Assembly: GCA_035771165.1 (NCBI GenBank)
Contig: JAWNZC010000122.1
Coordinates: 1,477,501-1,541,500 of the forward strand
DNA: 64,000 bases
DNA from: Paragorgia papillata
Taxonomy: Eukaryota; Cnidaria; Anthozoa; Scleralcyonacea; Coralliidae
Reading direction: 5' to 3'
Within the stretch, counting starts at the first letter, position 1. Every line of letters starts with the position of its first letter. The notes beneath the pieces were generated by a model that saw nothing but the letters and a program-made list of their open reading frames with translations, ran no database searches and had not been told where the DNA came from. Shown in pieces: positions 46,530 through 64,000 of this stretch. Both the position numbers and the translations under genes were made by a program.

Positions 46530-46890
46530 TTGTATAGGGCCCTAGAAACGGTAACCACCGAAAAGCCTCGCTTCCAGGTAGTTTTGCAATCGGTCTATTG
46601 GGGCCAAAATCGGGTAACCATTTGCAGGTTGCCATCTTGGATCAATTTGGGGACAAAATTGCAAACCTGGATGTAAAATTACTCGGTTCCGGACTTTTCC
46701 TACTGTCCGAGAGCTCTCGGACAAAGCTGAAGATCACGTGACAAAATACTCCAATATATTTGGAGAACATTTCCCCCAATTGGAATCATTGAGTAGTTGC
46801 AGCGAACTGTGAAAAGCAGATAAAGTAGTTTACTCATACCGAGTCCTAAGTTCTTCCAGTCTTCTAAATGTATAAAAAAATTGTAATATG
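46530..46890. mobile_element. Foldback-type repeat beside copy B
   Basis: CCTAGAAACGGTAACCACCG ... GGTTGCCATCTTGGATC matches 48840-48960. The second locus also holds an inverted partner (48696-48770). It contains a CCATCTTGG YY1-like site. Confidence 0.6.
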
Positions 46891-46892
46891 CC

Positions 46893-47340
46893 CTTAAATT
46901 TGATTCTCCAAGTTTGATAAATCTCCAGTCAAAAGTTCAACAAAGTTTCTACAATCTTCGACGCTTCATTTGCCAGGTTGACAATTGCATGACGAAGCCA
47001 TTTATGACATTTATTACCATTTAGAAATGCAAACGTAACTTGAACATCATGGCTTCTGTTAGCTGCCACGAGGATGCAATTGTATTCTGCGGTGTCAGAA
47101 CTCGATAAGTGAAGACTGCGCAGAAACACCGGATGTCTGCAAAATGCGCACTTGAAATCGGGGACGTTCCAATTTTTGGTGCTGACCAAAAGGATCGTGG
47201 ACTCTGGGGAGGAGAATGCGTAGCAGGTGTTCCAAACGGGGGCGGGGTGGAACCTGCTAAAACTGAAAAACATGGGAACGGTGTGTTGTGCTGTGTTGTT
47301 GCCTTGCAATCACAATATATTTATTGTCAATGAGGAATTT
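46893..47340. repeat. 3'-flank segment of duplication unit 3
   Basis: Matches 39825-40215 and 44170-44600 (TTTGATTCTCCAAGTTTGAT, CATCATGGCTTCTGTT, CAAAAGGATCGTGGACTCTG). A minus-strand ORF (SPESTILLVSTKNWNVPDFK ...) is shared by all three units, but its start lies in a CATTCTCGTCCCCAGAG foldback remnant. Confidence 0.8.
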
Positions 47341-47639
47341 TTAAACATCTTTAATTTTTAGAGTGTAATAATATGCAATATAGTTCCAATATTTATCTGA
47401 GCAGTTATAAATGGTAAAACAATGATTTCCTATATTTAGGCAACCATAGCGAATTATAAAAAGAAGCGAAGCAGTTTCTTTTAGTAATTTTATATGAATG
47501 TTTCCGGTTTCAGTTTTCGAGGAACCAAACTCTTCTGAGAACTACATGTGTATTCAGTTCTAAATTCTTTCTATATAAATTCTTTACAAAATACTTGTAA
47601 TCTGTTGAGTCATGCTGCCATGCGTGCTTTTATAGGTTT

Positions 47640-48449
47640 TTATTGTCCAGGTCCACATTTAAAGCAGCCAAGCAAAACACCAACTTCCAGCATACCAACG
47701 ACAAGTGAAATTATGTTCTTTGTTATAAATACGGAAGACTCGTAGCTTTGGTCAACCCACACATAGATTCTGATTACAAGAAAAGGTAAATTGATAAGCA
47801 GCATTTGAATGAACGCTCGAATGAGAGACGTTTTCCTTCTTTCCTTGATATCACCGTCTTCAGTAATCTTGTATCGCCACAAAGATAGCGGTGAAACTAT
47901 GAAGTTGAGACAAGCGAAGGCAATAATGGCTCCCTTCGTGCCGTCGTTGAGTTTAAGGCTGCCTTTCTCTTTTAGTAGAATTATTTCCAACATTTCAATG
48001 CCGTCGAACAGGTCTAAAGCAGCAGTCACGGAGAGAGTCAAAATAAACTTCCAATGTTCTGGTGAAATTGTGGTGCTCAGAAGAAGGATGAGTGACGCTG
48101 GCGCAAAACAGAGCATCGTTCTTAAAGCGTTTGGTCCAAGATCGTCGGAATAGCTCAGGTTTTCGACCACGGTGGAAAAAATAACGGCAACTATTATCAC
48201 AAATGGCACAATGTACAGTAACCATATAGCCCAGACGTAACGGACCGTTTCATCGTCTTCGGCACCTGAAGAAAAATATTTGCGAAAGAAATAGACCGCC
48301 AGAGCAATGGACGGTATATATGCCGCGGAGAACCACCAATACTTGCTTTTATGTTGAGCCATTATCACCGACAAGATCACTACTTGTGTAACGAAAAGAG
48401 CAAATAAGGTAAAGACTCCCACTATAATAAGAAGCTTTGAACGAGCCAT
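47640..48449 (-). CDS. TMEM121-like multi-pass membrane protein, copy C
   Basis: 269 codons, intronless. Closest to copy B in the body (LLKEKGSLKLNDGTKGAIIA shared). The second TM region differs (QHKSKYWWFSAAYIPSIALA). It ends KCGPGQ with TAA inside CAATAAA. TATA at 48546-48541, 92 bp from ATG. Confidence 0.87.
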   Translation of the reverse strand: MARSKLLIIVGVFTLFALFVTQVVILSVIMAQHKSKYWWFSAAYIPSIALAVYFFRKYFSSGAEDDETVRYVWAIWLLYIVPFVIIVAVIFSTVVENLSYSDDLGPNALRTMLCFAPASLILLLSTTISPEHWKFILTLSVTAALDLFDGIEMLEIILLKEKGSLKLNDGTKGAIIAFACLNFIVSPLSLWRYKITEDGDIKERRKTSLIRAFIQMLLINLPFLVIRIYVWVDQSYESSVFITKNIISLVVGMLEVGVLLGCFKCGPGQ

Positions 48450-48540
48450 TGAGAAATACAGAATACAGTGCTTACTATTAGCTCCGTCTCTGTATATTAT
48501 GGCGCAATGCTACCCAGCAACATTCTTACGGGTGTAACGA

Positions 48541-48580
48541 TTTATAGCTACAATTGCATTGTGGGATTGGCAGAACAATC
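48541..48580 (-). promoter_or_regulatory. Conserved core promoter of TMEM121-like copy C
   Basis: The same CCAATCCCACAATGCAATTG and GCTATAAATCGTTACACCCG arrangement as copies A and B. Confidence 0.65.
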
Positions 48581-48689
48581 GCTAGGCCAGTCAGCTAACT
48601 CGGGAGGGAAAACCAAACTGAAACCAAAGTCATTGATGCCAGCGGCTAGTTACTATAATGGATGATAGCCCAACCATAGAGATCATAAA

Positions 48690-48960
48690 TAAAACTAGAG
48701 GGGGCATAGACCGATTGCAAAACTCCCTGGAAGCGAGGCTTTTCGGTGGTTACCGTAGTTAAGGCCCGATGCACGTTACTTTATTGGCCGTTGTTATAAC
48801 ACACCAATAATAATGACCAATAAACTAACGTGTATCAGGCCCTACTGGAAACGGTAACCACCGAAAATTAAAGCCTCGCTTCCAGGGAGTTTTGCAATCA
48901 GTCTATTGGGGCCAAAATCGGGTAACCATTTGCAGGTTGCCATCTTGGATGTAAAACTAC
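48690..48960. mobile_element. Foldback element upstream of copy C
   Basis: CCGATTGCAAAACTCCCTGG, AAGCGAGGCTTTTCGGTGGT (48710-48755) and the inverted ACCACCGAAAATTAAAGCCT (48857 on). The interior includes two inverted TTATAACACACCAATAATAA / GTTACTTTATTGGCC-type blocks. 48961-50220 has no gene recognised. Confidence 0.7.
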
Positions 48961-50224
48961 TCGGTCCCAGACTTTTCCTACTGTCCGAGAGCTCCCGGAC
49001 AAAGCTGAAGATCACGTGACAAAATACTCCAATATATTTGGAGAACCTTCCCGCCAGCTGAAATCATTGAGTAGTTGCAGCGAACTGTGAAAAGCAGATA
49101 AAGTAGTTCACTCATACCGAGTCTTAAGTCCTTACAGCGCGTTCAAAACTCGTCTAAATGTATCAAAAAATTTCTATATATCCTTATCGACCTATTCTAT
49201 ATTAATTCAGATAGAGTATAATTTATTCATAAAAATTTGAATAGCAATAGATCCACTCTGTAAAATTTACCCTAAATAATGAATGAAAACGATAGCTTTG
49301 GTTAAAGTCAAGAACAACGTTAGATATATGTTTTGTTCATGACGTTTATGACATAATCGTGGGGAGTATCATGATGAATAATGCTAGCCAGTTACTTTTA
49401 TTATAAAGGAGGTTCACATGAGTAATTCGGCAGAGCGTTAAATATTTCTCATTTTTTATTCATTTATACGTATTATACAAAAAGAAAACACAACGACCGC
49501 ATAAATGTTCGTGCCAAAACACCCCAAAATTGTGGGTGTCACGAGACCAGCCGATGCCAGGGCAATTTCGCTGATCTCTCGATCAACGTGGAGGCAAAAT
49601 TCCCTGGGTACGTGGTTGAAGATCAATATAACTTAAAAAACTCGACAATTCACGAGGAAAACAAAAAGGAAATCAGCTGTAACATGTCGTCGGTGGTTAT
49701 ATACCTCGATCGGGTTTAATTAGTGAGTTGCTTCATCGTCACGTGTCCATAGAATTTACTTCCATATAAGGAACTCCATTGTCAGTTCAACATGACCATG
49801 CTTCATGTTGAAAGACAATAAAGCTTCCAAACCATGTACATGTTCTATTAACTATGGTGCGTGAAATAAAAGTAGTGTGCTGCGTAGGTGTGTAGGCAGT
49901 GTTGAAATGCAGATCAAAATAATGTAAATATGAGTACTGGCGAAATTATTGAACGTAGATTTCTAAGGTTTCGAGCGAAGGCCCTTCGTCAGAGAGAAAC
50001 GTAACGAGTGTAAACAAAAAACGAGTTTATATGAGAAAGATAATCATGTGACCAAAACTTAGAGCTATCAGATAAAAATAACAAATTAATAATAATGAGA
50101 TGCGAGCTAGCGGTGTGAACTGTGGAGGTATGCGTACTATGCGATCTAATGCCTGAGCCAGCATGTTCTAGATCCAGCGTCGACGTTCAGGCCTCAGAAT
50201 TGGTAATGCGCGGCCCAACATATT

Positions 50225-50285
50225 TTTACGGAACGGAACCACGGAACGGAACGGAACTTGTCGTCGCATTATTTTACGGAACGCT
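50225..50285. repeat. GGAAC pentamer patch, inverted copy of 52980-53075
   Basis: GGAACGGAACGGAACTTGTC here and GACAAGTTCCGTTATGGTTC at 53015 are inverted. Both flank a TTTTACGGAAC block. Confidence 0.7.
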
Positions 50286-50488
50286 GCTAATGTTTGCAAT
50301 GTTGATAAGTCGGATTTGATGCTGTAACGATCAGGAATCTGTTGGGTTTTTTTAAGTTCAGGTGAATTTCCGAGAGATAACTCTGATTATCTTTTTATTT
50401 GACAAATATAATGTAATTGTAGTACTAGTATGTTACGAATAGACTAGTTAGTATACATGCCCCCCGGTTTTTTGCTAGATAACTCTGC

Positions 50489-51300
50489 GAGCAGACCCTT
50501 ATAAATACTCGCTGCTAGCAACTCGTAAAATAAAGCTCTGCCGAGTCGAGTCTCTGTCGAACATGCGCGAGAAACATTGTCAACCCGCTTCCGCTTAATA
50601 TTAACTTAATCGAGTGACGAGAGCGATTGTACAATTATATTCATTCCAGCGAACTCTATAGTCTATAGATTCATTCTCGTTCCCAGAGGTCACGATCTTT
50701 TTGGCTGCCAAAAGGATCGTGACTTCTGGGGACGAGAATGTTGTGCATTGAAATACTTATATATATAATAAATATATAATATAATATATAATATATAATA
50801 TAATAATAACTTATATATATAATAAATATATATGTATATATATTATTAATAAATATATGTGGTGCAGTTTGCAGATATTATTAGAACAAGACGTTATTTT
50901 TAGGTAGACCGCGTGGGAAAAGGACTAAGGAGAGACTATAGTAGATTTCGTTCAATACTTTACATTCGTAAGTGAGAAAGCACGAGCAACTATTCAAGAG
51001 CTAAAACAACCGTGATTTTGTGAGAATATCAAAAGTTTATATTTAGCCTTCGAACGTCGCGTTTCGTTGGAGACCTGAACAAGCCGACTTTCCCGACAAA
51101 TACAGTACAACGGGCTCAGATTTGGCAGTCGGTTTCCCCCTAAATTCAATGCGTGCGACCTAAAAACCGGTTTGACGGAAGAAAACGAGATTGACTAGTC
51201 CAGAAGTTTGGACTGCGGCGACTTGAAAGATTCGACTTGATTTCGGCAGAGCCTTATTTTACGAGTTGCTAGCAGCGAGTATTTATAAGGGTCTGCTCAC
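50489..51300. mobile_element. 812-bp TIR element
   Basis: GAGCAGACCCTTATAAATAC then TCGCTGCTAGCAACTCGTAA at the left; inverted TTACGAGTTGCTAGCAGCGA and GTATTTATAAGGGTCTGCTC at the right (about 58-bp arms). Nested inside are the CATTCTCGTTCCCAGAGGTC foldback (50673-50740) and an AT-rich tract (50756-50868). Confidence 0.88.
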
Positions 51301-52970
51301 AGGGTGCGTGCAAATATACAACGGAACAACTTATGCATAATTTGTTGTTTTCAAAAGAGTCACTAAATGGATTACATTTTTTTCGGTTACCAAAATGAGC
51401 ATAAAACGCCATCTATTATATTGGCTGGAAAATTGTTACGGGGAAAGTCAGCCTAGACACTAGGCCTTCTATGTATATCTCGGCGCAGCCTGGTTCCCAG
51501 GCCTCTCTTTTTAACGTCGAGCGGCAGACCGAATTGTGAGAGGCCTGGAATAAAATGTTTTGCTTGGCCCCAAATCTGGCCCCAAAACTGGCCCCAACTT
51601 ATACAGGCACCAAACGCCGTTTGGCGGAAAACCAAGGCAGATAACACTCACGTCGGTCTGCACAATTCTTTATAACATCATATAGCAAGGTTGGTCTACT
51701 GCCGAAACGTTAAAATAGCATATTTCGATTTGTATAAATGTGTTTCAACACAATCACTTCCCACGCCGAACACTACTTTATAAATCCTCGTATGTAACAA
51801 CCTTTTAACGTAATGTAAAACAAAGAAACCTACTCGTTTGCTGTCTGCTCTCAAGAAGAAGTTTGTTTAAGTGCCCTCGTTCATAAAGATTAAAGAATCC
51901 GAGCTCCAGCAGGATTCATGTGATGATAGATAAAGATGAACATTTTCCGCTAGTCCTCTCGCTCGATGCCTATTCTGTGACGTCACCAAAATCAACGTTC
52001 GAGAGAAAAGAGGACTAGGAACTAGTCTGATCTCGGCGAGGGGGCTCGCTTGCCTGTAGCGGTCTGGAACCCAACGACAAAATAGAAGGCCTAGTCGACA
52101 GCATATCCTCCTACCTAGAATTACCAATAATCAGTAAGTGTGAAATCCCTAGAATTACCAATAATCGTTAATTTTAAAAAACTAATTCCCAACCCACCAC
52201 CCCAACCTAACCCTAACCCCCCCGGAAACCCTAAACCTAACCAAAACCCCCGGTGAACCTAAACCTAACCACAACCCTCCGGAAAAATGTAATCAATAGG
52301 TTATTTAGGTTTCATAACTTACTTGTTTTTATAATAGAGACTAACTGAAATTAACGAAATTGTGAGAATCATCGTGTGATATCACTGTATGTCGCTATCT
52401 TTAACATGGGCCGTTTTAGGGCACTTTTGAGATTGTTGGCAATTCGGCTAGGCCTTCTACTTCTTGCTAGGTTCCAGTCCTTTGCGAATGCAAGTCCTCG
52501 CGAGAATAGTGGGCCTAATGTCTAGGCTGGGGGAAAGTGACATTGGTGACAATATAATTTATTCACGGTGAAACAAGGGTTGGAAAGTGGCTTGTTGATA
52601 TCTAAGAAAGAAGAACGGTTTATGAATTTACCTGACACGATATAAAATTCTGAAAACTGATAAAATGTAAACGTTTGTTGTGGTTTTGACTTTTTGTCTA
52701 AACAACAATTTTTCTGTTCCAGTCCTTTTCCCACGCAGTTAATCTATTTTTAGTTCTTGTTGCTATAAATAGCTAAAGTGTCATTTTTTCCGGTCGGCGT
52801 TTTCTTCTCGGAGATAAGATCCTGGGTACGAGGTTGGTCAACAGATAGTTCTAAACACTGTTTTATAGACGTTTTGGCGATTTGCAGTTTTCAGTGATTT
52901 GTTTATTTATGTAAAGTTTCTTTATTTGATAGATATCCTGCAGTATTATTGGGTTATGATATCATTACTG
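51301..52970. other. Intergenic sequence without a supported gene
   Basis: No ORF with a domain. It includes CCTAACCCTAACC-like sequence at 52195-52285. Scattered CTAGGCCTTCTA motifs appear at 51472, 52087 and 52449, suggesting diverged repeats. Confidence 0.5.
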
Positions 52971-52979
52971 GCAGTAAAA

Positions 52980-53080
52980 AGTGTCGTTCCGTTCCGTTCC
53001 GTAAAATTGCGACGACAAGTTCCGTTATGGTTCCGTTCCGTTCTGTTTCGTTGCGTTCCGTTCCGTTCCGTGTTCCGTAG
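52980..53080. repeat. GTTCC pentamer repeat
   Basis: GTTCC/GTTCT/GTTGC units just upstream of the JmjC gene start, the inverted partner of 50225-50285. Confidence 0.8.
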
Positions 53081-53148
53081 ACTGTTGGACCGTAATAAAA
53101 GTCACAGTCAAGTGATGACTGATCAACAACAAAGAAATGTAAAGGATC

Positions 53149-63803
<10,655 letters not shown>

Positions 63804-63824
63804 GTATTTACTATAGCGTGACAA

Positions 63825-63965
63825 TATTGCAGTGTAGTGTGTGTGTAGTGTGGTGTAATGAAATGTGGTGTGGTGGAGTGTGTGTGTTATGTGGTATAGT
63901 GTGGTGTAGGGTAGTGGAGTGTGTGATGTGGTGTAGTATGGTGTGGTTGGTGTGGTGTGGAGGAA
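63825..63965. repeat. GTGTAGTGTGGTG simple repeat in intron 4
   Basis: Degenerate GTGTG/GTAGTGTG units up to near the window end. Confidence 0.9.
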
Positions 63966-64000
63966 GCTTTACCGCACACAGGCTGCGGTGTCAGTGCAGT

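Overview
The window is eukaryotic nuclear DNA. It has spliced genes with canonical GT/AG junctions, a long first intron, very many short inverted-repeat transposons, SINE and LINE remnants, and kilobase-scale microsatellites. The mix of gene families (a beta-helix/multi-TM receptor-like protein, a secreted cysteine-rich modular protein, a small expansion of TMEM121-like proteins, a JmjC/cupin protein) and of repeats suggests an anthozoan cnidarian such as a coral or sea anemone. That placement is an inference from family memory; species cannot be named from the sequence alone.

Layout. 1-1150: repeats. 1151-4518 (-): large beta-helix plus seven-or-more-TM gene, broken by one frameshift. 4.5-14.4 kb: AT-rich spacer with foldback transposons, LINE pieces, a 120-bp tandem repeat and a 0.77-kb palindrome. 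14950-28035 (-): a seven-exon gene that I could join fully (403 codons, all internal introns phase 1). It encodes a signal peptide and three repeats of an A-B cysteine-rich module pair. Its introns are packed with transposons, including the 1.2-kb TTAG tract and a GTTYGY hexamer tract. 28-37 kb: repeats, a LINE RT remnant and a tandemly duplicated segment of about 1.9 kb. 38-48.5 kb: three intact intronless TMEM121-like genes on the minus strand plus a truncated fourth copy, inside a duplicated segment with a 4.35-kb offset. 48.5-53 kb: repeats. 53149-63803 (+): first four exons of a JmjC/cupin-like gene that runs off the right edge; its first intron is 7.8 kb and full of MITEs.

The genes do not form an evident pathway. 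The shared theme is architecture. The modular secreted gene grew by symmetric exon duplication, and the TMEM121-like genes grew by segmental duplication. Both carry, beside the duplicates, transposon insertions that are present in one copy and absent in the other. Several unrelated foldback families share a short palindromic centre, a YY1-like ATGGCGGC start motif, or a CTGAYGAAG-hairpin-GAAA motif. Three SINEs each end in their own expanded simple repeat. No CRISPR, rRNA gene or convincing functional tRNA gene was seen.
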